DNA of 64,000 nucleotides from Lentzea albida. Lineage in GTDB: Bacteria > Actinomycetota > Actinomycetes > Mycobacteriales > Pseudonocardiaceae. The notes beneath the pieces are model-generated. The model did no database searches, had not been told where the DNA came from, and saw only the letters and a list, made by a program, of their open reading frames with translations. The stretch spans positions 1 to 64,000 of the forward strand of contig NZ_FOFV01000016.1 of the NCBI RefSeq assembly GCF_900111005.1. The letters run 5' to 3'. The translations under genes were made by a program, and so were the position numbers. The number at the start of each line of letters is the position of its first letter. Within the stretch, counting starts at the first letter, position 1. Positions 7,674 through 15,680 of the stretch are shown here, in pieces.

Positions 7674-9509
7674 TTGACCACGTTCGCCGACACGACCTTC
7701 ACGCCTCCGGAGCTCATCCGGAACTTCTGCATCATCGCGCACATCGACCACGGCAAGTCGACGCTGGCCGACCGCATGCTGCAGCTCACCGGCGTGGTCG
7801 AAGCGCGGGCGATGCGCGCTCAGTACCTCGACCGCATGGACATCGAACGTGAGCGCGGCATCACCATCAAGGCGCAGAACGTGCGCCTCCCGTGGCAGGT
7901 CAACGGGCAGGACCACGTCCTGCACATGATCGACACACCCGGCCACGTCGACTTCACCTACGAGGTCTCGCGCGCGCTGGAGGCCTGTGAGGGCGCGATC
8001 CTGCTGGTCGACGCCGCGCAGGGCATCGAGGCGCAGACGCTCGCGAACCTGTACCTGGCGATGGAGAACGACCTCACCATCATCCCGGTGCTGAACAAGA
8101 TCGACCTGCCGGCCGCCGACCCCGACAAGTACGCGAAGGAGATCGCGCACATCGTCGGCTGCGAGCCGGATGACGTGCTGCGGGTCTCCGCGAAGACCGG
8201 TCTGGGCGTCGAGGCGCTGCTCGACGAGGTCGTGAAGCTCGTCCCGCCGCCCGTCGGCGAGGCCGACGCCCCGGCCCGCGCGATGATCTTCGACTCGGTC
8301 TACGACACGTACCGCGGCGTCGTCACGTACATCCGCGTGGTGGACGGCAAGATCACGCCGCGCGAGCGCATCAAGATGATGTCGACGGGTGCCACGCACG
8401 AGATCCTCGAGGTCGGCATCGTCTCGCCCGAGCCGAAGCCGTCGCGCGGTCTCGGCGTCGGCGAGGTCGGTTACCTGATCACCGGCGTGAAGGACGTGCG
8501 CCAGTCGAAGGTCGGCGACACGGTGACGTCCGAGAAGAAGGGCGCCACCACCCCGCTCGCCGGCTACCGCGAGCCGCGGCCGATGGTCTACTCGGGCCTG
8601 TACCCGGTCGACGGCTCCGACTACCCGGAGCTCCGCGAGGCGCTGGAGAAGCTGCAGCTCAACGACGCCGCGCTGACGTTCGAGCCGGAGACCTCGGCCG
8701 CGCTGGGCTTCGGTTTCCGCTGCGGCTTCCTCGGCCTGCTGCACCTCGAGATCACGCGCGACCGCCTCGAGCGCGAGTACGGCCTGGACCTGATCTCCAC
8801 GGCTCCGAACGTCGTGTACCGCGTGGTGATGGAGGACGGCACCGAGCACGTCGTGACGAACCCGTCCGACTGGCCCGAGGGCAAGCGCGCCGAGGTGTAC
8901 GAGCCCGTCACCAAGTGCACGATCATCGCGCCGTCGGACTACATCGGCGCGATCATGGAGCTCTGCCAGGCCAAGCGCGGCCAGCTCGGCGGCATGGACT
9001 ACCTGTCCGAGGACCGAGTCGAGCTGCGCTACACGATGCCGCTCGGCGAGATCATCTTCGACTTCTTCGACTCGCTGAAGTCGCGCACCCGCGGTTACGC
9101 CTCCCTCGACTACGAAGAGTCGGGCGAGCAGGACGCGGAGCTCGTCAAGGTCGACATCCTGCTGCAGGGCGAGGCCGTGGACGCGTTCTCGGCGATCGTG
9201 CACAAGGACCACGCGTACGGCTACGGCACGCGCATGGCCACGAAGCTGCGCGAGCTCATCCCGAGGCAGCAGTTCGAGGTGCCGATCCAGGCCGCGATCG
9301 GCTCGCGCGTGATCGCCCGCGAGACGATCCGCGCGATCCGCAAGGACGTGCTCGCGAAGTGCTACGGCGGTGACATCACCCGCAAGCGCAAGCTGCTCGA
9401 GAAGCAGAAGGAAGGCAAGAAGCGCATGAAGATGGTCGGCCGGGTCGAGGTGCCGCAGGAGGCCTTCGTCGCCGCGCTGTCCACGGAGGAGCCGAAGGGC
9501 AAGAAGTAG
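7674..9509 (+). CDS. lepA: Elongation factor 4 (LepA) GTPase
   Basis: About 611 residues, standard for LepA/EF4, a ribosome-associated translational GTPase implicated in back-translocation and 30S biogenesis. Motifs: G1 [10 protein letters not shown]2 region [12 protein letters not shown]3 DTPGHVDF, G4 NKIDLP, and the LepA-specific C-terminus ending [20 protein letters not shown]...[13 protein letters not shown]. The start is taken as TTG 7674, with GAGGA about five bases upstream and the conserved [20 protein letters not shown] region beginning shortly after. The frame stays open far upstream but without a conserved sequence there. Transcribed divergently from the PemK-like gene. Confidence 0.97.
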   Translation: MTTFADTTFTPPELIRNFCIIAHIDHGKSTLADRMLQLTGVVEARAMRAQYLDRMDIERERGITIKAQNVRLPWQVNGQDHVLHMIDTPGHVDFTYEVSRALEACEGAILLVDAAQGIEAQTLANLYLAMENDLTIIPVLNKIDLPAADPDKYAKEIAHIVGCEPDDVLRVSAKTGLGVEALLDEVVKLVPPPVGEADAPARAMIFDSVYDTYRGVVTYIRVVDGKITPRERIKMMSTGATHEILEVGIVSPEPKPSRGLGVGEVGYLITGVKDVRQSKVGDTVTSEKKGATTPLAGYREPRPMVYSGLYPVDGSDYPELREALEKLQLNDAALTFEPETSAALGFGFRCGFLGLLHLEITRDRLEREYGLDLISTAPNVVYRVVMEDGTEHVVTNPSDWPEGKRAEVYEPVTKCTIIAPSDYIGAIMELCQAKRGQLGGMDYLSEDRVELRYTMPLGEIIFDFFDSLKSRTRGYASLDYEESGEQDAELVKVDILLQGEAVDAFSAIVHKDHAYGYGTRMATKLRELIPRQQFEVPIQAAIGSRVIARETIRAIRKDVLAKCYGGDITRKRKLLEKQKEGKKRMKMVGRVEVPQEAFVAALSTEEPKGKK

Positions 9510-9524
9510 GTTCAGCTGTTCGTG

Positions 9525-9566
9525 CGACTGCCGACGTTGAGCCATGTTGCCTAACGTCGACAGTCG
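9525..9566 (+). promoter_or_regulatory. Hairpin between lepA and the EF-hand gene, touching its GTG start
   Basis: CGACTG-cc-GACGTT (9525-9538) pairs with AACGTC-ga-CAGTCG (9553-9566), giving two 6-bp helices around a 2x2 internal loop. There is no T-run. It may terminate lepA transcription. TAACGT (9552-9557) is also a plausible -10 for a leaderless EF-hand transcript starting near the GTG at 9566. Confidence 0.45.
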
Positions 9567-10102
9567 TGACCTCTGCTTTGAGCCATGAGAACGACGTCCG
9601 CCGCTTCCAGAAGTGGGACGCCGACAACGACGGTGTGATCGACCGCAGCGACTACGAGGCCGAGGCGCGGCGGATCGTCGCGGCGTTCGGTGAGAGCCTG
9701 AACAGCGGCCGCGGTCGTGCCGTCATGGAGGCGTTGATCGATCTCCACTGGCGTCAGGCTGAGGCCGCCGGGGTGGGGCCCGGCGGTGTGATGAACCAGG
9801 AGCAGTACCTGGCGGCCAACCAGGAGTTGATGTTCGGCCGCGGTGACGAGGGATTCGACTCGTTGCTGCGGCCGGCCATCGCGGCGATCGCCGACCTGTG
9901 CGACACCGACCGCGACGGGCTGGTGAGCCGGGTGGAGCTGCGCCGCTGGCTCGGGTCGGCGGTGGGGTTGAGCGACGCCGACTCGGATGCCGCCTTCGAC
10001 CGGATCGACCTCGACGGTGATGGCGCTTTGACGGTGGACGAGCTCGTGATCGCGGTGCGCGAGTTCCACTACGGGCGGCTGGACATCCCGTTGCTGGGCT
10101 GA
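9566..10102 (+). CDS. EF-hand calcium-binding protein (calerythrin-like)
   Basis: A 178-residue soluble protein with three clear canonical EF-hand loops: DADNDGVIDRSD (~residue 18), DTDRDGLVSRVE (~113) and DLDGDGALTVDE (~151). A degenerate fourth region lies around residues 60-80. The layout resembles calerythrin-type sarcoplasmic calcium-binding proteins of actinomycetes, which buffer or sense cytosolic Ca2+. No signal peptide. The GTG start sits at the foot of a hairpin and just after a -10-like element. A monocistronic gene. Confidence 0.9.
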   Translation: MTSALSHENDVRRFQKWDADNDGVIDRSDYEAEARRIVAAFGESLNSGRGRAVMEALIDLHWRQAEAAGVGPGGVMNQEQYLAANQELMFGRGDEGFDSLLRPAIAAIADLCDTDRDGLVSRVELRRWLGSAVGLSDADSDAAFDRIDLDGDGALTVDELVIAVREFHYGRLDIPLLG

Positions 10103-10173
10103 GCGCTCGTCATTTCTGGCGAGTGCGGTGACCGCCGAGGGCTACTTCGGTTTCGGCGACGGAGCCGGGGTGC

Positions 10174-10359
10174 TCAGGCGACTGCGATGAGGGCGACGAC
10201 CCGTTCCTCGTCGCGGCCGTAAGGCGCCCCGATGTACTTGATGTGGTCGCCGTGCGTGCCGATCCACAGCGGCACCGAGTGCGGTGCGCCGTCGGGCAGG
10301 AGCGTGGCCAGGTGGGCGATCGGGGTGCCGTCGAGCACCTCGCGCAGTTCCGCGTTCAT
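10174..10359 (-). pseudogene. Truncated PPOX-class (F420/FMN) oxidoreductase remnant
   Basis: A 61-codon frame beginning like pyridoxamine-5'-phosphate-oxidase-fold proteins (LDGTPIAHLATLLPDGAPHSVPLW) and then losing family similarity after about 40 residues. Full-length members have roughly 130 residues, so the C-terminal half of the flavin-binding barrel is missing. It overlaps the upstream reductase gene by 4 bases (ATGA), so it is still co-transcribed. Probably an internal deletion; a functional micro-protein is unlikely. Confidence 0.6.
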
Positions 10360-10946
10360 CGCTGCACCTCGTAACGCAGGTGCGTGACGCCAGGGGCGGG
10401 GACGGCTTCGACCAACTGGAGCCGCACGTGCTGCGGTAGTTCCTGGAAGAACGGGCGGCCTGCGCCGAGCAGCACGGGCACCTGGTGCAGCACGATCTCG
10501 TCGACGAGCCCGGCCTCGAGTGCCGACGCCAGGACTCCGCCGCCCATCAGGCCCACGTCGCGGCCGTCGGCCAGGTCGCGGGCCGCGGTGATGGCGGATT
10601 CGACGGTGGTGGCCGGGGTCTGCTGGTCGCTCAGCGACGGCACCGGGGTGTGGCTGAGGACCACGACGCGGGTGTTCGGGACCGGGCTGCCGCCACCGAA
10701 GCGTTCGGAGTCCTCGTAGGTCTTGCGGCCGGCGACCAGAGCGCCCACCCGTGCGGCGAGGGCGTCGAAGAGCGGTGCGCTGGCCTCGCTCAACTTGAAG
10801 CCGTCGAAGACGGTGCTGGGGACGGTGCCGTCGAAGTACCAGTCGAACAGCGTGCCGCCGTCACCGAGGCCGTGACCTGGGCGGGCGTCGCGGCCGGTGA
10901 TGTAGCCGTCGACCGACACCGCGTGGGCGCTGATCACCTTGCTCAT
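10356..10946 (-). CDS. Dihydrofolate reductase family protein (RibD C-terminal-like)
   Basis: A 196-residue NAD(P)H-dependent reductase-fold protein. MSKVISAHAVSVDGYITG and the downstream VGALVAGRKTYEDSERFGGG, DVGLMGGGVLASALEAGLVDE and VPVLLGAGRPFF blocks define the RibD_C/YyaP-YwjB family. These are related to, but distinct from, housekeeping DHFR; substrates are mostly unknown. It is divergent from an HxlR regulator with a palindrome in the shared promoter, which suggests redox or electrophile-responsive control. The downstream PPOX remnant overlaps it by ATGA. Confidence 0.88.
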   Translation of the reverse strand: MSKVISAHAVSVDGYITGRDARPGHGLGDGGTLFDWYFDGTVPSTVFDGFKLSEASAPLFDALAARVGALVAGRKTYEDSERFGGGSPVPNTRVVVLSHTPVPSLSDQQTPATTVESAITAARDLADGRDVGLMGGGVLASALEAGLVDEIVLHQVPVLLGAGRPFFQELPQHVRLQLVEAVPAPGVTHLRYEVQR

Positions 10947-11001
10947 CGCTCACTCCTCGTTGGGGTTCCTTGAAGAGACTTCGTGACCGTAGCAGGTTGA
11001 A

Positions 11002-11016
11002 GTTCCTTTAGGGAAC
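11002..11016. promoter_or_regulatory. Candidate HxlR operator
   Basis: GTTCC-TTTAG-GGAAC is a 15-bp inverted repeat in the 92-bp gap between the divergent reductase and HxlR genes, 22 bases before the HxlR start. A further half-site-like GGTTCC lies near the reductase start (~10965). Its place fits control of both promoters by the neighbouring regulator. Confidence 0.5.
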
Positions 11017-11038
11017 CCCGAGTTGGTAGGCTCGAGCC

Positions 11039-11500
11039 ATGCAGCGGACCAGTTTCAGTGGGATGGCGTGTTCGATCGCGCGCACGCTCGACGTCGTCGG
11101 GGAGCCGTGGACGCCGCTGATCCTGCGGGACGTGTGGGTCGGGATGAACCGGTTCGAGCAGCTCCAGGCCGATCTCGGGATCTCGCGCAAGGTGCTCACC
11201 GAGCGGCTGAACCACCTGGTGGAGCAGGGGGTTCTGGACAAGAGGCCGTACGACCAGCGGCCGCGGTACGAGTACGTGCTCACCGCGAAGGGCACCGAGT
11301 TGATCGACCTGCTCATGGTGATGAAGGGCTGGGGCGACCGGTGGCTCGCGGGGGAGGCGGGGCCGCCGGTGCTCTACCGGCACCACGCCTGCGGGGAGAT
11401 CTCGGACGTCGAACTGCGGTGCGACCACTGCGGGGAGTCGATGCGCGCGGGGGACGTCGACCTGCTGCCCGGTCCTGGTGTTGCTGGTTCGGCAACGTAG
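11039..11500 (+). CDS. HxlR-family winged-helix transcriptional regulator
   Basis: A 153-residue MarR-like regulator of the HxlR group: CSIARTLDVVGEPWTPLILRD with Cys at residue 11, a winged helix (GISRKVLTERLNHLVEQGVL), and a C-terminal Cys-rich segment (HHACGEISDVELRCDHCGES) that looks like a small metal-binding knuckle. Family members often sense electrophiles or redox change through the N-terminal Cys. It is divergent from the reductase gene, its probable target. The ATG start has no strong Shine-Dalgarno. Confidence 0.9.
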   Translation: MQRTSFSGMACSIARTLDVVGEPWTPLILRDVWVGMNRFEQLQADLGISRKVLTERLNHLVEQGVLDKRPYDQRPRYEYVLTAKGTELIDLLMVMKGWGDRWLAGEAGPPVLYRHHACGEISDVELRCDHCGESMRAGDVDLLPGPGVAGSAT

Positions 11501-11537
11501 TTTGCCGATCCGGCACGAGAAGAGGCACCTTGAAGTC

Positions 11538-12149
11538 ATGACGACTGCGCAGGAGTTCTGGGAGACCTTCTACTCGGAGCGGGACCAGGTGTGGTCCGGC
11601 AACCCGAATCCGTTGCTGGTGCGGGAGGTCGAACGGCTCGCGCCCGGCAGCGCGCTCGACGTCGGGTGCGCGGAGGGCGGGGACGCCGTGTGGCTCGCGA
11701 AGCGCGGGTGGCGGGTGCTGGGGGTCGACGTGTCGCAGGTGGCGCTGGATCGGGCGCTCAAGCACGCGCACGACGCCGGCGTCGAGATCTCCGTGGAGCG
11801 GCACGACCTCAAGGTGACGTTCCCCGACGGGTTGTACGACCTGGTGAGCGCGCAGTTCCTGCACTCGCCGGTCGAGGAGGACGGGGAGCGCAACAGCATC
11901 CTCAAGAGGGCCTCGCAGGCCGTGGCTCCCGGTGGGCACCTGGTCATCGGCGGGCACGCCGGGGCGCCGTCGTGGTCCGAGCACCAGGACTACTACTTCC
12001 CGACGACCAAGGACGTGCTCGACCACCTCCAGCTCAAGGACAACTGGATCATCGTCACCGACGAGGTGGTGGAACGGCCGCTGACGGGGCCGGAGGGGCA
12101 GCAGGAGATGCGCAAGGACAACGTCCTGACGCTCAAGAGGTTGTTCTAG
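11538..12149 (+). CDS. SAM-dependent class I methyltransferase
   Basis: A 203-residue soluble methyltransferase. Motif I is ALDVGCAEGGDAVWLAKRGW (~residue 38) and the post-I acid is GVDVSQVALDRA. The beta-4 region is YDLVSAQFLHSP and motif III is GGHLVIGGHAG. The N-terminal FWETFYSERDQVWSGNPNP motif is shared with TehB/thiopurine-type methyltransferases that act on small molecules; the substrate is not predictable. ATG 11538 is chosen because the family motif starts right after it. It lies just downstream of the HxlR gene and may share its transcript. Confidence 0.88.
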   Translation: MTTAQEFWETFYSERDQVWSGNPNPLLVREVERLAPGSALDVGCAEGGDAVWLAKRGWRVLGVDVSQVALDRALKHAHDAGVEISVERHDLKVTFPDGLYDLVSAQFLHSPVEEDGERNSILKRASQAVAPGGHLVIGGHAGAPSWSEHQDYYFPTTKDVLDHLQLKDNWIIVTDEVVERPLTGPEGQQEMRKDNVLTLKRLF

Positions 12150-12159
12150 AAACGCAGAA

Positions 12160-12190
12160 GGCCACCCTCGGCGGCATTGCCGGGGTGGCC
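12160..12190. terminator. Bidirectional hairpin between convergent genes
   Basis: GGCCACCC (12160-12167) pairs with GGGTGGCC (12183-12190) around a 15-base loop. There is no strong T-run in either direction, which is common in high-GC actinomycetes. It separates the methyltransferase from the convergent 75-aa gene. Confidence 0.6.
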
Positions 12191-12202
12191 TCAGGATGTT
12201 CG

Positions 12203-12430
12203 TCAGGCGGTGCGCATCAAGCGGTCCATCGCCTGGCGGTTGATGATCGAACGGATCTCGCCGGTCTCCTCCGCGCTGTGGCGGGAGAGGATGGCGTCCA
12301 GCTCGAGTCGGTCGCTCTCCGTGGTGTAGCTGGCCAACTGCCGCTCCAGGCTCTGACGCTTCACCCGAGCCGCGCGGCGCGTGGCAAGGCTTGAACGCAG
12401 GGACTTCACGGACAGGTCGTGGCGGGTCAT
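12203..12430 (-). CDS. Conserved small basic/acidic helical protein, unknown function
   Basis: A 75-residue protein rich in Arg, Ser and Glu, predicted to be almost entirely helical (VKSLRSSLATRRAARVKRQSLERQLASY then DRLELDAILSRHSAEETGEIRSIINRQ). The coding sense is supported by an excellent Shine-Dalgarno (GGAAGGA on the minus strand) before ATG 12430 and by TATTAT, a -10-like box, about 35 bases upstream. I do not recognise a family; similar small proteins occur in actinomycetes. No signal or membrane segment. Confidence 0.7.
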   Translation of the reverse strand: MTRHDLSVKSLRSSLATRRAARVKRQSLERQLASYTTESDRLELDAILSRHSAEETGEIRSIINRQAMDRLMRTA

Positions 12431-12504
12431 CGTGTCCTTCCAATCCTGGTTACGTTTCGATAATACACCCTGTTCAAGCGACCTGTACCGATGAAGAAGG
12501 CGAG

Positions 12505-12942
12505 TTACCTCACGTAGGAGGCGAGCAACCCGAGCGCGCGGGCGTACTTGGCCTTCAGGCGCTCCTGCGTCTCCTCGTCCAACCGGGCCATGCGGGTGGG
12601 GGAGAGGTTGTCGCCGATGTCGGCGTGCTTCACGGAGAGTGCCAGCGGGTTCGCGGCCACGCGGCGCAGGTAGTCCTCCTGCGGCTCGTCCGGGAGGTGC
12701 GACAACGCCACCACCGCGTCGACGACGACCGGCGGGCAGTCGCGGGCGAGGAGGTCGTCCGCCGTCACCGCCGTGTCCTCGATGACGTCGTGCAGGACGG
12801 CGGCCATCTTCTCGTGCTCTCCCGTCACGGAGGCCATGACCCGCAACGGATGTCCGATGTACGGCCGGCCCGACTTGTCGACCTGCCCGTCGTGCGCGGA
12901 GGTGGCGATCGCGATGGCGTCTTCGAGGGTGAACACGGGCAT
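12505..12942 (-). CDS. HD-domain phosphohydrolase (RelA/SpoT-hydrolase-like, MESH1-type)
   Basis: A 145-residue single-domain HD hydrolase. HDGQVDKSGRPYIGHPLRVM carries the first His, LHDVIEDTAVTADDLL the HD dyad, and SVKHADIGDNLSP a distal Asp region. The pattern matches the ppGpp-hydrolase domain of RelA/SpoT proteins and MESH1-like stand-alone enzymes, which cleave the 3'-pyrophosphate of (p)ppGpp or act on NADPH. Activity here is inferred. ATG 12942 is preferred over a TTG eight codons upstream. Divergent from the chitinase gene. Confidence 0.82.
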   Translation of the reverse strand: MPVFTLEDAIAIATSAHDGQVDKSGRPYIGHPLRVMASVTGEHEKMAAVLHDVIEDTAVTADDLLARDCPPVVVDAVVALSHLPDEPQEDYLRRVAANPLALSVKHADIGDNLSPTRMARLDEETQERLKAKYARALGLLASYVR

Positions 12943-12970
12943 CAAGCTAAACCAGGACTTGACCAAGTGC

Positions 12971-12995
12971 AGTGGTCTAGTCCATTTTTAGTCCA
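12971..12995 (+). promoter_or_regulatory. DasR-responsive element (dre-like) upstream of the chitinase
   Basis: AGTGGTCTAGTCCATT (12971-12986) matches the DasR consensus AGTGGTCTAGACCACT at 14 of 16 positions. A direct repeat TAGTCCA occurs at 12978-12984 and 12989-12995, spaced 11 bases, about one helical turn. DasR is the GntR-family N-acetylglucosamine regulator that represses chitinase genes in Streptomyces. The site lies ~40 bases before the chitinase start codon. Confidence 0.7.
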
Positions 12996-13034
12996 CTCAC
13001 AACATGGCCGCCGCATGATGTGTGGAGGTGGACC

Positions 13035-14507
13035 ATGTCCAAGACCAGACGAGCAGCGATAGCGCTGCTCGCCGCGCTCTTCTCGTGCGCCGGTCTGGTG
13101 TTGGTGATCAACGGCAGCGCCGCCGCCGCGAACCTCGCGGCCAACAGCGGCTTCGAGGCCGGCAACCTCAGCGGCTGGACCTGCACCGAGGGCACGAGCG
13201 TCACCAACAGCACCAAGCGCACCGGCACGTACGCGCTGCAGGGCGCCCCCGTCGGCCAGAGCAACGCGCGGTGCCAGCAGACCGTTCCGGTGCAACCGAA
13301 CACGGCCTACAAGCTGTCCGCGTGGGTGCAGGGCAGCTACGTCTACCTCGGCGTCACCGGTGGCGTGGAGAAGAACACCTGGACGCCCGGATCGAGCGGC
13401 TTCAGCCAGCTGAGCCTCGACTTCAACTCCGGCGGTGCCAGCAGCGTCACGATCTACCTGCACGGCTGGTACGGGCAGCCCGCGTACTTCGCCGACGACG
13501 TGAACCTCGACGGCCCCGGCACACCGCCGACGACCACGAGCACCACGACGTCGACCACCACCACTACGACGACCACGACGACCACCACCACGACGACGAG
13601 CAACCCGCCGAACACCGGTCTGCCCAAGCACGTGCTGACGGGCTACTGGCAGAACTTCTACAACGGTGCGCGCGCTCTGAAGCTCGCCGACGTCCCCACC
13701 ACCTACGACATCATCGCGGTGTCGTTCGCCGACGCCACGGCGGTGCAGGGCCAGGTCGCGTTCAACCTCGACCCCGGCCTGAGCAGCCAGCTCGGCGGCT
13801 ACACCGACGCGCAGTTCCGCGCCGACATCCGGACGGTCCAGAACCGCGGCCAGAAGGTGATCATCTCCGTCGGCGGTGAGAAGGGCACGATCAGCGTCGG
13901 CAACTCCACGGCGGCCACGAACTTCGCCAACAGCGTCAAGGGCCTCATCTCGTCCTACGGCTTCGACGGCGTCGACATCGACCTGGAGAACGGCGTCAAC
14001 GCCCAGTACATGGGCCAGGCGCTGCGCGACATCCACGCCGGCGGCGGCAAGGTCATCACGATGGCGCCGCAGACGATCGACATGCAGAACGTCAACGCCG
14101 AGTACTTCAAGCTGGCGCTGGCGACCAAGGACATCCTGACGATCGTCAACATGCAGTACTACAACTCCGGTTCGATGCTCGGCTGCGACCAGCAGGTCTA
14201 CAGCCAGGGCACGGTCAACTTCCTGACCGCGCTCGCGTGCATCCAGTTGCAGTCCGGCCTGCGCGCCGACCAGGTCGGCCTCGGCCTGCCCGCGTCGCCG
14301 TCCGGTGCCGGTGGCGGTTACCAGTCGCCGTCCAACGTCAACAACGCGCTCAGCTGCCTCGCCCGCGGCACGAACTGCGGGACGTTCAAGCCGAGCACGA
14401 CCTGGCCGTCCATCCGCGGCGCCATGACGTGGTCGATCAACTGGGACGCCTCCAACAACTGGCAGTTCGCGAACACCGTCGCCCCTCATCTGGACTCCCT
14501 GCCCTAG
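13035..14507 (+). CDS. Secreted GH18 chitinase with N-terminal carbohydrate-binding domain
   Basis: A 490-residue exported enzyme that hydrolyses beta-1,4-GlcNAc links in chitin. A signal peptide (residues 1-~32, ending AAAA) is followed by a jelly-roll carbohydrate-binding domain (~33-160; NLAANSGFEAGNLSGW), a Thr-rich linker (~165-188) and a GH18 barrel (~197-490). The catalytic motif DGVDIDLE is at 311-318, with Glu 318 as the acid. The ATG start has the Shine-Dalgarno GGAGGTGG. A DasR-like element precedes it, so induction by chitin breakdown products is likely. The gene is followed by a strong hairpin. Confidence 0.96.
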   Translation: MSKTRRAAIALLAALFSCAGLVLVINGSAAAANLAANSGFEAGNLSGWTCTEGTSVTNSTKRTGTYALQGAPVGQSNARCQQTVPVQPNTAYKLSAWVQGSYVYLGVTGGVEKNTWTPGSSGFSQLSLDFNSGGASSVTIYLHGWYGQPAYFADDVNLDGPGTPPTTTSTTTSTTTTTTTTTTTTTTTSNPPNTGLPKHVLTGYWQNFYNGARALKLADVPTTYDIIAVSFADATAVQGQVAFNLDPGLSSQLGGYTDAQFRADIRTVQNRGQKVIISVGGEKGTISVGNSTAATNFANSVKGLISSYGFDGVDIDLENGVNAQYMGQALRDIHAGGGKVITMAPQTIDMQNVNAEYFKLALATKDILTIVNMQYYNSGSMLGCDQQVYSQGTVNFLTALACIQLQSGLRADQVGLGLPASPSGAGGGYQSPSNVNNALSCLARGTNCGTFKPSTTWPSIRGAMTWSINWDASNNWQFANTVAPHLDSLP

Positions 14508-14520
14508 ATGATGGAACGGT

Positions 14521-14551
14521 CGGCGCCACGTCCACTGTGGACGTGGCGCCG
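14521..14551 (+). terminator. Strong hairpin after the chitinase gene
   Basis: A 14-bp perfect stem (14521-14534 with 14538-14551, core GGCGCCACGTCCA) with a 3-base loop starts 13 bases after the stop codon. It lacks a clear T-run, as is usual in this GC range. Confidence 0.8.
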
Positions 14552-14623
14552 TCGTGTTCCCGAGTCGGCAACGACACACGCTTCCACCAGGCATTCCACG
14601 CCGGATCGCACTAGGTTGTCCTC

Positions 14624-15670
14624 ATGTTCCACACGCTGGCCGTGCCCGTCATCGCCGCGCCCATGGCAGGTGGCCCCTCCACCCCCGAGCTGGTCGCCGC
14701 GGTGAACGAGGCGGGCGGGTTCGGGTTCCTCGCGGCGGGGTACATCACCGTCGAGCAGCTCGCCGAGAAGATCGTGCGCACGAGCGAGCTGACCAGCAAG
14801 CCGTTCGGGGTCAACCTGTTCGTGCCCGGCACACGCTCGACAGCGGACCTCACGTCGTACGTGCAGCGGGTCGCGTCCTACGCCGAGAAGGTCGGCACGG
14901 CGCCCGGTGACCCGCGCTGGGACGACGACAACTACGCGGCGAAGCTCGAACTCGTGCTGGCGCTGCGGGTGCCCGTGGTGTCGTTCACCTTCGGCCTGCC
15001 CGACGTGGACGACGTCCAGCGGCTCAGGGCGGCCGGTTCCACGATCGTCGTGACGGTCACCACCCCGGCCGAGGCGCGGCAGGCGCAGCAGATCGGCGCG
15101 GACGTCGTGTGCGTGCAGGGGTCGGACGCGGGCGGTCACCGCGGCACGTTCGCCGACGACGGCGTCTCGCCCGGCGGCGGCGAGCTCTACGGCACCCTCG
15201 CGGCGATCCGGCTCGTGCAGAGCGCGGTCGACCTGCCGGTGATCGCGACCGGTGGTCTCGTGACGGGCGCCGACGTCGCGGCCGTGCTGGCGGCGGGGGC
15301 CGTGGCGGCGCAGCTCGGCACCGCGTTCCTCGGCTGCCCGGAGGCGGGAACCAATGCGGCCCAACGGGAAGCGCTCGCCGAGGGAGTCCGGCGCACGGCG
15401 CTCACGCGGGCGTTCAGCGGCAGGCCGGCGCGGGGGCTCGTCAACAGGTTCCTGATCGAGCAGGGGCCGCACGCCCCCGCCGCGTACCCGAACGTGCACC
15501 ACCTCACGAAGCCCGTGCGGGCGTCCGGCGAGGTGGAGGTCATGTCGTTGTGGGCGGGCACCACGTACCCGATCGCCACGGCCGAACCGGCGGGCGCGAT
15601 CGTGGAGCGCATCGGGGCCGAGCTGACGGAAACGATCAATTCCTTGGCAGAGCGGTTCCGGCGCGGCTAA
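14624..15670 (+). CDS. Nitronate monooxygenase / 2-nitropropane dioxygenase family
   Basis: A 348-residue FMN-dependent TIM-barrel enzyme that oxidises alkyl nitronates, or detoxifies propionate-3-nitronate-like compounds. Family motifs: VIAAPMAGGPSTPELVAAVNEAGGFGFLAAGY at the N-terminus, CVQGSDAGGHRG containing the catalytic His region, and the phosphate-binding VIATGGLVTGADVAAVLAAGAVAAQLGTAFL. Full length and soluble. It sits 10 bases ahead of the first DUF885 gene and may be co-transcribed with it. Confidence 0.92.
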   Translation: MFHTLAVPVIAAPMAGGPSTPELVAAVNEAGGFGFLAAGYITVEQLAEKIVRTSELTSKPFGVNLFVPGTRSTADLTSYVQRVASYAEKVGTAPGDPRWDDDNYAAKLELVLALRVPVVSFTFGLPDVDDVQRLRAAGSTIVVTVTTPAEARQAQQIGADVVCVQGSDAGGHRGTFADDGVSPGGGELYGTLAAIRLVQSAVDLPVIATGGLVTGADVAAVLAAGAVAAQLGTAFLGCPEAGTNAAQREALAEGVRRTALTRAFSGRPARGLVNRFLIEQGPHAPAAYPNVHHLTKPVRASGEVEVMSLWAGTTYPIATAEPAGAIVERIGAELTETINSLAERFRRG

Positions 15671-15680
15671 GAAGGAGGGC

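Noticed and set aside
13530-13600. ACC/ACG repetitive stretch that looks like a tandem repeat or CRISPR fragment
   Set aside because: It is in frame and encodes the Thr-rich linker of the chitinase; there are no spacers.
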